The position numbers and the translations under genes are program-made. Of a stretch of DNA of 37,151 nucleotides, positions 7,156-14,816 are shown piece after piece; position 1 is the first letter of the stretch, and the number at the start of each line of letters is the position of its first letter. The stretch comes from Chloroflexota bacterium (GTDB lineage Bacteria > Chloroflexota > Anaerolineae > Promineifilales > Promineifilaceae): NCBI GenBank assembly GCA_013112725.1, contig JABFFZ010000055.1, positions 1 through 37,151 of the forward strand, read 5' to 3'. The notes under the pieces were generated by a model. That model made no database searches. It was not told where the DNA came from and saw only the letters and a list, made by a program, of their open reading frames with translations.

Positions 7156-10100
7156 ACACCACGATATTCTTAAACTTGATATTCCCATCGCGGATAATTC
7201 TGCCGGTATCGGCAAAGTGAAAAGGGGGGCGCAGCAGGCCATACGCTTGCAGGTAATAGAGGGGAGCTACGGCCGTTTCCGTTTGCACCAGCACTCTATC
7301 AGCCTCGTGATACAAATCAAAACGTTGCTGGGCGCGGGTGATACGTTGCGCTTGATCAAGCAAGGCATCAAACCAGGAACTTTGCCAGTTGATGAGGTTA
7401 TTGGGACTGCGGCTATAGAAGAAATCGCGTAAAACATCATCCGGATCAGGGTAGGCCGCATAACAACCCAACAAAGCCAGATGTCCTTTGCCCTGCGCCA
7501 GATGCGCTATAAATTCCTCATCTGTCAGACTGTCCACTATTTCCACGGATATATTCAAATGCGTTTGCCACGCCTGCTGAAGATAGGCCGGCGTTCCGGC
7601 AAAACCGGGTAAGGCCAACAGCTTGAGGGGCGGTAAGCCATGCCCACCGGCAAACCCAGCCTGTTGTAACAAAAATCGTGCCTGTTCTGGATCAAAAGGT
7701 AAACCAATTTCCGGTGAATGGCCGGGCATACCAGGCGGTACAAACCCACCAGACGCCGGTTTTTGCACACCCGCCCACACGGTTTGCACCAACGTTTGCC
7801 GGTCAATGGCCCGGGCAAATGACTGGCGTACCAGTTTGTTATCAAACGGCGGCGTATGGCAGGCAAAACCCAAAAAGAAAGTGACAAATCCCTGCACCAG
7901 AAATGCGGATTCCGGGAAAAGGGTGGGTAAATCGGTTCTGTCATCTACCCGGCACCAATCCACCTGGTTTTGTTGGTATTGTTGCCAGGTTGGTTGCTGA
8001 AACTGCAAAGATACCTGGGAGATGTTACCCGTCCGTAGTCCACGATAGTGGGGGTTTTGTTTCAGGTGTAAGCTGTATTCATGGACATCACCGTCAGGTT
8101 GAAAGGGGCCATTGCAGACCAGATGCCTGGGTGTCGCCCACTCTTCGAGGTGCATGGTCACATGATGCGCCGGTTGGGGCAGTGTCACCGGATAGGCCAG
8201 CAGATAGAGGAAGTAGTTGATGGGCGCGTCCAGCTCAATTTCTAATGTCCAATCGTCTAAAGCGGTGATGCCTACGGCCGTGACCTGCGTCACCTCCCCC
8301 CGATGAAACGCCGCCGCCCCCCGAACGGTGTACAACTGGTGCGCCATGCCCGCATTCGTCTGGGGGCTGAGATTGCGCCGCCAGGCAAAAACAAAATCAT
8401 GCGCCGTCACCGGAATCCCGTCGCTCCAACGCCAATCTCGCCGCAGTTCAAAACGGTAGCGCCGCCCCCCATCTAGCACCTGCCAGCGCCGCGCCAGTAA
8501 GGGAATGACGTTCCACTCATTATCCAGTTCCACCAATCCTTCAAACAGGTTGATGATCAATTGCAGGGCGTCGCTGGTCTCCACATGGGCGGGATCGAGG
8601 TCGTGGGCAAATTCGGGTAGTACCCCCCAACGGAAAGTGGGCACGGCCGTAACCATCTTCTGCTCATCTGCCGCCGGCCCCGATACCTGTTCCAACAGGT
8701 CAAAAGCCTGTTCGTAATAACGCTGCGCGCCGTCAAAATCCAGGTCATTCACTTTAACCTGCGCCAGTTTCAGATATGTCCGGGCCTGGCGATCCTGCAT
8801 ACCGGTGTCCGGGGGTAATTGAGACAGCAGGGTGAGGATACGGCCGTACAGCAGTTCCGCCTCTTCATGGGCATAGAGCAGCCGGGATTGGTCGGCCGTC
8901 AGGCTGAGGTAATAAATCGCCTTGTCCAGCGCTTCTGCCTGTTCCCAATGGTAGGCCAGGAAGGCCACCTGCTCGGTGATGGCCGCCGGGAACAACTGCT
9001 CAAATGCTTCGGCCACCTGCCGGTGGTAGGCGCGGCGGCGTTCGTGCAGCAGCGTGCTGTAAGCCCCTTCTTGAATGAGCGCATGGCGAAAGCTGTGCGC
9101 CGCGCCCAGGTCAGTCTGGTCAGGGCGAATGTAATCCTGCCCTTCCAGTTCCGCCAGCAGGCTGTCCACCTGCTGCTCGGCGGTGCTGATGCGGGCCAAC
9201 ACCTGATCCAGGAATGTCTTGCCAATGACGGCTGCCAGTTGCAGCGTGTGGCGCGTTTCCACCGCCAGCCGGTCTAGCTGCGCCAGCAGTAATCCCTGCA
9301 CCGAGTTGGGCAAATCCAGGGCGTCCAGTTCAATGTGGGCCAGGTCGGCCGCGCCGGTTAGCTGCAAGGTGCGCACCAGTTCCACCAGGAAGAGGGGGTT
9401 GCCACCGCCTTTGGCCACCAGATAATCCACGACCGGCGGCGGCAGGTGCGGCGCCTGGGTGGTGATGAGGGCAGCGGCGGCGGCATCGCTGAGCGGAGCT
9501 AACGTGAGGCGGGTGAGGGGCAGCACGGCCGTGTCCCACCCCTGCACCATTTCCCAGGCGCGTGTCTCCGTTTCTGGGCGCAGTGCCAGCAGCAGCAGCA
9601 GGGGCAGTTCCGCCGTCAGGGGGGCGATGCGCTCCACCAGTTGCAGCGACGTGGGGTCGGCCCATTGCACATCATCCAGCACCAGGACAACGGGGTAATG
9701 GCGGCACAACTGGCGCAGCAGGTCGGGGATGAGTTCAAACAACTGCCAGCGGCGGCTCTCCCCGGCCAATCCTTCCAGGCGAGCGGCCACTTCGTCGGGC
9801 AGGGGCAGATTCATAAATGCCGCCAGATAGGGATAGACGCTTTCCAGCCGTGCCGCGCCAAATAGCTCGGCGCAAAAGTCGCGCAGACGTTGGCTGGTCT
9901 GGTGCGGTGTGGCCGCCGGGGGCAGGTTGAGCAGGTCACGCAGCAGTTCGATGAAGAGGTAGCCGGTGATGGTGTGGCCGTAGGCCAGGCTGATGCCGCT
10001 GGCCCATATGCCACCGGTACGGTCCGATTGCCAGGTCGCTTCCGTTTCGGTGCGCACATTGTCCAGCAGCAGCGTTTTGCCCTGCCCCACTCCGCCGATG

Positions 10101-11695
10101 ATGGCGAGGATGCCGCCGTGAACGGTGAGCCGTGAATCGTGAGCCGTAATCTGTGAGCTGTAATCCGTGAGCCGTAATCGGATTACGGATAACGCATCAC
10201 GGATGACGGCTAACTCTTCGTCGCGGCCAAAGAGGCGCTCGATGCGGCGGGATTGGCGGGTGGGCGGTTCGTAGGCCGTGGCGGCGTAGATGTGGATGGG
10301 GGCGGTTTTGCCTTTCACCTGGATGAGGCCCAGGTCGGTGACTTGGAGGGCCGGGCTCAACTGGCTGCGCACGGCCGTGTCTAGCAGTATCTGGTCATCA
10401 GCGGCGTTTTGCATCAGGCGGGCGGACAGGTTAATGGCGTCGCCCATGGTGGTGTAGTCGTGCCGGTGGGGGGAACCAACCGGCCCGGCAAACACGCGCC
10501 CGCCGCTAATACCGATGCGCTGCCTGGTGATGAAGGGCAGGCGGCCACATTCCGCCTGCAAATCCAGGGCGCAGCGGATGGCCCGTTCTTCCTGCTCTTC
10601 CACGCTGCGCGGCGCGCCAAAGATGATGTGCAGCAGGCTGCCTTTGTCCCCGGTGATGAGGCGGTTGAGACGGCCGTCATACCGCCCCACAATCTCTTGC
10701 GCCAGACTAAAATAACGCTGTAATTTGGCGGCGATGTCCGGGTCAGCGTCATAATCCAGCCCGTGAAACTGCACAAAGAGGCTGACCACCGGCTTCAGTT
10801 CGGCCACCTGCGTTTGCCCTGCTTGCAGCGTCTCCACAATGGCGCGGGGCACATACGCCGCCAGTTCCGCCACCAAATCCGCTGCTGTTTCTTCCGCTGT
10901 GGCCGGTCTCCAGACCGTGCCACCCGTGCCCCCCGTCGGCCAGGGTTGTGGCCGGGCGGCGCGGCGCAGTTTCCCCACCACCGCCACCCCCTCGCGCCAT
11001 GCCTGCACCGTGACCACATCACCCACCATCTGCAACGTAGCGGCGTCGGCCATAATGTCGCCCGGCTCGGCGTGGTGTTCATTGTCGGCCATACGATCCA
11101 GCGTTGCCCCCGCCAGCACATCTTCAAAGCCATAAGCAGGCAGCCCCAGGTTAAACCGTTTCACCGGGCCGTAGGTGAGTCCGATTTTCATGCGCAGGGT
11201 GACGGGGCCAATGGGGGTGGGGATACGGCCGTGTTGCTGCATCACCCGCTGCATCCGGTGGGCGGCGGTGAGGGCGCGGTGGATGACGGCCGTGCACCGG
11301 CCCCCTTTGGCCCGCCCAAACCAGACAATCAGGGCGTCACCACCAAACTTGATGACACTGCCCCGGTAGCGGTGTATCTGGGCGATGAGCGGCGTAAACA
11401 CCGAATCCAGAGCGCGGGTCAATTCTTCCGCGCCATGATCGGCCTGCAAGCCCTGGGTCAACGCCTCCGTCAGCGGCGTAAAACCGGAAATGTCGGCGAT
11501 GAGGGCCACGCCGTCATCCGCCAGCGGCGCACCGGTCAGGATGTGGTTTACCCGGTCATGGGAGATGTAGGCGGCTATGGAGGCAATGAGATCGGCGGTC
11601 ATGGGTGTTACTGTAGCAAAAGAACGGGGGATAACCAAGTGCTGTTGATTGACAAAACGGCCGTTTCCCTTCATATTGTCGCGCATCTTATCCAC
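7154..11695 (-). CDS. Soluble adenylyl cyclase-like tandem cyclase / NTPase / TPR protein fused to a substrate-binding (SBP_bac_5) domain
   Basis: A 1513-residue protein. Two class III cyclase domains come first. Domain 1 (about 62-210) has the metal Asp residues (Asp68 in ADISGFT, Asp120 in KFGGDA) but lacks the Asn/Arg pair. Domain 2 (about 300-470) lacks the first Asp (FVQFHG) but has GDAINLSARL with Asn422 and Arg426. Together they could build one active site making cAMP or cGMP. A P-loop NTPase follows (Walker A GGVGQGKT, Lys540; Walker B VVLVLDD, Asp674-675), then a helical, TPR-like region to about 1010. Residues 1015-1513 match a full oligopeptide/dipeptide-binding protein of the SBP_bac_5 family (WRWSDGIPVTAHDFVFAWRR), without its own signal peptide. 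The start is uncertain: the cyclase domain fits well with Met32 (11602), and no Shine-Dalgarno site supports any start. Confidence 0.88.
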   Translation of the reverse strand: MDKMRDNMKGNGRFVNQQHLVIPRSFATVTPMTADLIASIAAYISHDRVNHILTGAPLADDGVALIADISGFTPLTEALTQGLQADHGAEELTRALDSVFTPLIAQIHRYRGSVIKFGGDALIVWFGRAKGGRCTAVIHRALTAAHRMQRVMQQHGRIPTPIGPVTLRMKIGLTYGPVKRFNLGLPAYGFEDVLAGATLDRMADNEHHAEPGDIMADAATLQMVGDVVTVQAWREGVAVVGKLRRAARPQPWPTGGTGGTVWRPATAEETAADLVAELAAYVPRAIVETLQAGQTQVAELKPVVSLFVQFHGLDYDADPDIAAKLQRYFSLAQEIVGRYDGRLNRLITGDKGSLLHIIFGAPRSVEEQEERAIRCALDLQAECGRLPFITRQRIGISGGRVFAGPVGSPHRHDYTTMGDAINLSARLMQNAADDQILLDTAVRSQLSPALQVTDLGLIQVKGKTAPIHIYAATAYEPPTRQSRRIERLFGRDEELAVIRDALSVIRLRLTDYSSQITAHDSRLTVHGGILAIIGGVGQGKTLLLDNVRTETEATWQSDRTGGIWASGISLAYGHTITGYLFIELLRDLLNLPPAATPHQTSQRLRDFCAELFGAARLESVYPYLAAFMNLPLPDEVAARLEGLAGESRRWQLFELIPDLLRQLCRHYPVVLVLDDVQWADPTSLQLVERIAPLTAELPLLLLLALRPETETRAWEMVQGWDTAVLPLTRLTLAPLSDAAAAALITTQAPHLPPPVVDYLVAKGGGNPLFLVELVRTLQLTGAADLAHIELDALDLPNSVQGLLLAQLDRLAVETRHTLQLAAVIGKTFLDQVLARISTAEQQVDSLLAELEGQDYIRPDQTDLGAAHSFRHALIQEGAYSTLLHERRRAYHRQVAEAFEQLFPAAITEQVAFLAYHWEQAEALDKAIYYLSLTADQSRLLYAHEEAELLYGRILTLLSQLPPDTGMQDRQARTYLKLAQVKVNDLDFDGAQRYYEQAFDLLEQVSGPAADEQKMVTAVPTFRWGVLPEFAHDLDPAHVETSDALQLIINLFEGLVELDNEWNVIPLLARRWQVLDGGRRYRFELRRDWRWSDGIPVTAHDFVFAWRRNLSPQTNAGMAHQLYTVRGAAAFHRGEVTQVTAVGITALDDWTLEIELDAPINYFLYLLAYPVTLPQPAHHVTMHLEEWATPRHLVCNGPFQPDGDVHEYSLHLKQNPHYRGLRTGNISQVSLQFQQPTWQQYQQNQVDWCRVDDRTDLPTLFPESAFLVQGFVTFFLGFACHTPPFDNKLVRQSFARAIDRQTLVQTVWAGVQKPASGGFVPPGMPGHSPEIGLPFDPEQARFLLQQAGFAGGHGLPPLKLLALPGFAGTPAYLQQAWQTHLNISVEIVDSLTDEEFIAHLAQGKGHLALLGCYAAYPDPDDVLRDFFYSRSPNNLINWQSSWFDALLDQAQRITRAQQRFDLYHEADRVLVQTETAVAPLYYLQAYGLLRPPFHFADTGRIIRDGNIKFKNIVV
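10119..10209. repeat. CGTAATCC word array inside a coding region
   Basis: Tandem GTGAGCCGTAATC-like words and a near-perfect palindrome, CCGTAATC (10172-10179) and GATTACGG (10181-10188), lie inside the cyclase fusion gene and encode about residues 496-526, the linker between the second cyclase and the NTPase. The same words form intergenic foldbacks at 15526-15582 and 33915-33942. Confidence 0.75.
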
Positions 11696-11758
11696 ATACC
11701 CGGCATGTCACAACCGCACAATTCATATAGGCCGTTACGGACGCCAGAGGAGAAAACC

Positions 11759-12346
11759 ATGACGACTGTTGATCTTGCTGCTCAAATTTCCCAACTTGAA
11801 GAAAAAGTTTTTGCCAAACAACAACACCTGCACGAACTCCGCCGCCAGGCGCCACCAGAAGAAATTGCCAATTACGAATTCCGCGACAAAAACAACCGGC
11901 CCATCACTGTCCTTGACCTCTTTGGCGACAAAGACGATCTCATTGTTATTCACAATATGGGCGCGTCCTGCGTTTATTGCACGCTGTGGGCGGATGGTTT
12001 TAACGGTGTGCTGCCGCACATCCTCGACCGCGCCGCGTTTGTGGTCATCTCCCCGGATGCGCCGGAAACCCAACAAAAGTTTGCCGCCTCACGGGGCTGG
12101 AACTTCCCCATGGTTTCCGCCAAAGAATCCCCCTTCACCAAAGAGATGGGCTACGCCGGGGAGCAGGATGGCCGGGCCTATCTTGTGCCCGGCTTCTCCA
12201 CGCTCAAACGCACCCCGGATGGCAAAATCGTGCGCATTGCCCATCAGGCGTTTGGCCCTGGCGACCCATACAGCGGCATCTGGCACCTGTTTGCGCTGTT
12301 GGCGGATGGGGTCAATGGTTGGGGGCCGAAGATTCGCTACGCATGA
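11759..12346 (+). CDS. DUF899 family thioredoxin-like protein
   Basis: A 195-residue protein of the DUF899 thioredoxin-fold group. The signature is GASCVYCTLWADGFNG, with Cys71 and Cys74 as a possible redox pair, followed by VVISPDAPETQQKFAASRGW and a C-terminal DPYSGIWHLFALL. The family is annotated as dithiol-disulfide isomerase-like; the true substrate is not established. The start ATG has a strong AGAGGAG upstream; a much longer open frame in the same phase that begins at 10763 is only the antisense of the cyclase gene. It is divergent from the cyclase fusion, with a spacer of 63-156 bases depending on the true start of that gene. The first 30 residues are a charged helix, usual in this family. 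Confidence 0.88.
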   Translation: MTTVDLAAQISQLEEKVFAKQQHLHELRRQAPPEEIANYEFRDKNNRPITVLDLFGDKDDLIVIHNMGASCVYCTLWADGFNGVLPHILDRAAFVVISPDAPETQQKFAASRGWNFPMVSAKESPFTKEMGYAGEQDGRAYLVPGFSTLKRTPDGKIVRIAHQAFGPGDPYSGIWHLFALLADGVNGWGPKIRYA

Positions 12347-12545
12347 GGAAATTGTCCAAACGGCCGTAACCTTCCCCACCTTCTCTTCTCCGCCAACTTT
12401 GCCCGTTTTTTTCCGGCCACCGGTTTGAATTAGTGACAGGTGTGGTACTATTGTTCGTATGGAACAGGCGCCTGCTTACCCCCTATCACCCCTTGCCACA
12501 CAGCCCTGGGCGGTCACGGCCTGCGTATCAATCACCGACAGGTTG

Positions 12546-12554
12546 TGCTAAAAT
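12546..12554 (+). promoter_or_regulatory. Extended -10 promoter TGCTAAAAT
   Basis: TGCTAAAAT lies 29 bases before the DUF433 start within a block, GTTGTGCTAAAATGGGGC, that is repeated almost exactly before the small gene at 13169. Conservation between two unrelated leaders supports a promoter. The -35 region is weak, as expected for an extended -10 type. Confidence 0.55.
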
Positions 12555-12583
12555 GGGGCATTCCTTGTAAATTGGAGTATAAG

Positions 12584-12823
12584 ATGAGCCGCATTCAGTG
12601 GCAAGACCACATCACCATTGACCCCCACATCCACCACCGCGACCCCACGATCAAAGGAACTCGTATTCCCGTGACAATGATCATTGGCAGTCTGGCGGAT
12701 GGCATGACACCTGCCGACATTCAGGCTGTTTATCCCCAACTTACAGAAGATGACATTCAAGCCGCGCTGGCTTACGCCGCCGAGGTGATGCGGCAAGAAC
12801 TATTAGTGCCCTTTCCTGCATAA
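12584..12823 (+). CDS. DUF433 domain antitoxin-like protein
   Basis: A 79-residue DUF433 protein: HITIDPHIHHRDPTIKGTRIPVTMIIGSLADGMTPADIQAVYPQLTEDDIQAALAYAAE is split here only for reading, with the key pieces being GTRIPV, LADGMT and YPQLTEDDI. The family has a winged-helix-like fold and is usually the first gene of a pair with a DUF5615 PIN-like protein; the pair is thought to be a toxin-antitoxin module. GGAG lies about 8 bases before ATG 12584; an upstream open frame to 12440 has no support. The expected partner directly downstream looks reduced to a C-terminal stub. Confidence 0.88.
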   Translation: MSRIQWQDHITIDPHIHHRDPTIKGTRIPVTMIIGSLADGMTPADIQAVYPQLTEDDIQAALAYAAEVMRQELLVPFPA

Positions 12824-12840
12824 ACCCTTCAAATCATGCA

Positions 12841-12984
12841 CATCAACTCTTACGACCGGATGAAGATGGCATCCGCCCTATTTTGAAACTTTTGGAAGAT
12901 GTGTTGGAACACGTTGACCTGGAAACATTGTCCGGCACAGTAGCTGTGGCTACACCGCGTGGTTTGCGTGTGCGACGGCCGTAG
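12841..12984 (+). pseudogene. Possible remnant of a DUF5615 PIN-like toxin
   Basis: Read in the frame of CGA at 12853, the sequence gives RPDEDGIRPILKLLEDVL and then EHVDLETLSGTVAVATP and RGLRVRRP before TAG at 12982-12984. This resembles the C-terminal helix plus the final beta strand (VVVxxGRVRVRxLP type) of DUF5615 proteins, the usual partner of DUF433. No start codon with a ribosome site, and none of the N-terminal catalytic half (the DEN-type Asp motif), is present; the frame simply emerges from the end of the DUF433 gene. I infer a deletion of the toxin's N-terminal half. It could also be a chance open frame. Confidence 0.45.
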
Positions 12985-13127
12985 CCATCTCACAACCCAC
13001 CAGGATGCTGTACCCGCTGTGCCCCATTTGGTAACGGCCGTGAGCGGATAAACGGATGGGCCAGCCCACATCCCCTCACCGGCTCCCCTCCTCACCGAAG
13101 CCGCGCATATCCCTCGCCCCCAAGTTG

Positions 13128-13136
13128 TGCTAAAAT
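13128..13136 (+). promoter_or_regulatory. Second copy of the TGCTAAAAT promoter block
   Basis: GTTGTGCTAAAATGAGGC at 13124-13141 matches the block before the DUF433 gene (14 identical bases, then one change). It lies 32 bases before ATG 13169. Confidence 0.55.
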
Positions 13137-13168
13137 GAGGCCATCCTTTGACCATGAAGAGGTGGATG

Positions 13169-13405
13169 ATGATAACACGCAATGATGAAGCAACGGCCGT
13201 GACGTTAAGTGACCTGTTCCCCACCATTCAACACCTGCCCCGCGCCGATAAATTGCGGCTAATGCAATTCCTGGTAATAAATCTGGCCGAAGACGAAGGT
13301 ATCCCCCTCCTCACACCCAACGCCGAATACCCCATCTGGACGCCGCTAAACGCCTTTGCTGCCGCCGAAACCCTGTGGCACATGCTGGAAACGCCTAAAA
13401 ATTGA
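13169..13405 (+). CDS. Small conserved-looking protein, possibly antitoxin-type
   Basis: A protein of 78 residues from ATG 13169. Its middle, LPRADKLRLMQFLVINLAEDEG, and end, YPIWTPLNAFAAAETLWHMLE, resemble a group of small proteins common in cyanobacteria and Chloroflexota that often stand next to toxin-like genes. No enzymatic motif is present; it is probably mostly helical. A GAGGTGG site overlaps the two ATG codons at 13166/13169, which makes 13169 the best start. It shares its promoter block with the DUF433 gene, suggesting a duplicated or co-regulated cassette. An ACGGCCGT palindrome at 13193 encodes part of the N-terminus. Confidence 0.65.
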   Translation: MITRNDEATAVTLSDLFPTIQHLPRADKLRLMQFLVINLAEDEGIPLLTPNAEYPIWTPLNAFAAAETLWHMLETPKN

Positions 13406-13496
13406 TGTCTGTTTCTTTCGTTCCCAAGCCGTGTTTGAAGTAACTCGCAAAAACAAAGAGAGGTAAGTTACATCCCCTCACCCCCGTTGTAGGCGG

Positions 13497-13520
13497 TGGG
13501 TGGATTCAATGGCCCACCCA
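13497..13520 (-). terminator. Possible terminator of the kinase operon
   Basis: TGGGTGG (13497-13503) pairs with CCACCCA (13514-13520), 12 bases past the kinase stop codon. It has no clear T-run. Confidence 0.4.
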
Positions 13521-13531
13521 TCAACTCTTTA

Positions 13532-14650
13532 TCAGGAAGCCGCCGGGAACGACAGCGTAAAGGTAGTGCCCTGGCCCGGTGTGCTGCTGACAGCCACACG
13601 GCCGTGATGAGCCACCACCAGTTGCTTCACAATCGCCAGCCCCAGGCCGCCGCCGCTGCCATCGGCACGGGTGCGTGCCCGGTCGCCGCGCCAGAAGCGG
13701 TCAAACACAAAGGTCAAATCAGCTTCGGGGATGCCTTCTCCCGTATCCTGCACCACAATCTGCACCATGCCATTCTGCCGCGCCGCGTGTAAGGTGACGC
13801 CCCCACCCGGCGGTGTGTGCCGCAGCGCATTGGCCGCCAGATTGCCCAACACCTGATCCAGCCGCCCGGCGTCCCCGTTCATCGTCAACTCGGCCGGCTT
13901 GCCATCAAAACTCACCGTCAGCTTCACCCCTTTGGTTTCAGCCTGCCCGCTAAAGCTGGTCTGCACATCAGCCAGCAGTTCGGTCACGTCCACCGGGGCC
14001 AGATGCAGCGACAACTGCCCCGCTTCGGCCTGCGCCAGCGTGTGCAAATCGTCCACCAGCCGGGCCAGCAGGTGCGTCTCTTCCAGCGTGGCCTGAATGT
14101 GCGCCGGGGTCGGTTCATAAACGCCATCGAGGATGCCTTCCAGGTTGCCCTGGATGATGTGTAGCGGGGTACGCAGTTCGTGGGCCACGTCGGCCGTCAG
14201 GTTGCGTCGTTGTTCGTCGGCCTGCTGCAAAGCGGCCGTCATCTGGTTGAAGGAGCGGGCTAACCGGGCAAAACGACCACGACGACGGCCGTGCCGTCCT
14301 TCTTTTTCCAGCACCCGTACCGTGAAATCCCCTTCGGCCACCTTGTCGGCGGCGGCCATCACCTGGGCCACCGTACCCACCCCGGCAAACGCCCGCCCGC
14401 CGATAAAACGCAGCAGCAGGGGTATCAACAGGATCGAGCCGCAGGCACTCAGGAAAAAGGGAAAGGTGCTGTATTTGGATTCGGACACGGCCGTGATCAA
14501 CAAATAGATGAGCGCCCCGCTCATGCCCAGCAGCAGCACGGCCAGCGTGCCAAATACAAAGGCAAACCAGACAAACAGCCCCGCCGGTTTGCCCGACCAA
14601 TGTTCCGGCCAGTTCTCATGCTGCCAATGGTTTTTATGTTTCTTGTTCAT
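13532..14650 (-). CDS. BaeS-like sensor histidine kinase
   Basis: A 372-residue kinase. Two membrane helices (about 24-54 and 62-82) are joined by a short loop, so almost nothing is exposed outside. A HAMP segment follows (about 85-145), then HisKA with His157 in DVAHELRTPLHII, an N box (LGNLAANALRHT), G1 (QDTGEGIPE) and G2 (GGGLGLAIVKQL). It should phosphorylate the OmpR-type regulator encoded just upstream in the same operon. The N-terminus is rich in His and Trp (KKHKNHWQHENWPEHW), which with the His-rich protein at the head of the operon hints at metal sensing; this is inference. There is no Shine-Dalgarno site: a GAGATTGG word array ends about 8 bases before ATG. Confidence 0.92.
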   Translation of the reverse strand: MNKKHKNHWQHENWPEHWSGKPAGLFVWFAFVFGTLAVLLLGMSGALIYLLITAVSESKYSTFPFFLSACGSILLIPLLLRFIGGRAFAGVGTVAQVMAAADKVAEGDFTVRVLEKEGRHGRRRGRFARLARSFNQMTAALQQADEQRRNLTADVAHELRTPLHIIQGNLEGILDGVYEPTPAHIQATLEETHLLARLVDDLHTLAQAEAGQLSLHLAPVDVTELLADVQTSFSGQAETKGVKLTVSFDGKPAELTMNGDAGRLDQVLGNLAANALRHTPPGGGVTLHAARQNGMVQIVVQDTGEGIPEADLTFVFDRFWRGDRARTRADGSGGGLGLAIVKQLVVAHHGRVAVSSTPGQGTTFTLSFPAAS

Positions 14651-14657
14651 CGTTTAT

Positions 14658-14720
14658 GGGAGATTGGAGATTAGAGATTGGGGATTGTTTTAATCTCCAA
14701 TCGCCAATCTCTAATCTCTA
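14658..14720. repeat. GAGATTGG word array
   Basis: GGAGATTGGAGATTAGAG-type words are followed by their reverse complement (AATCTCCAATCGCCAATCTC region), forming an imperfect foldback between the regulator and kinase genes of one operon. The same words occur at 126-152 and 22655-22714. Confidence 0.75.
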
Positions 14721-14728
14721 TCGTAACC

Positions 14729-14816
14729 GTTCAGACCTGACAGGTTTTTTACCAGTTCAACTTGAAACTTTGCAGGCCAAAAACCTGTCGGGTCTCTTGA
14801 GGGACTGAACACTTAC
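14729..14816. repeat. 88-bp CCTGACAGG foldback element, copy 1
   Basis: Nearly identical (one difference seen) to 31225-31312. Arms AGACCTGACAGGTTTTT and AAAAACCTGTCGGGTCT enclose a 30-base loop, and outer GTTCAG/CTGAAC ends flank them. The element's end covers the TAA stop codon of the response regulator (complement of 14813-14815). Confidence 0.85.

Noticed and set aside
10763..11758. A long N-terminal extension of the DUF899 protein
   Set aside because: It is wholly antisense to the cyclase fusion gene, and a strong ribosome site stands before ATG 11759.
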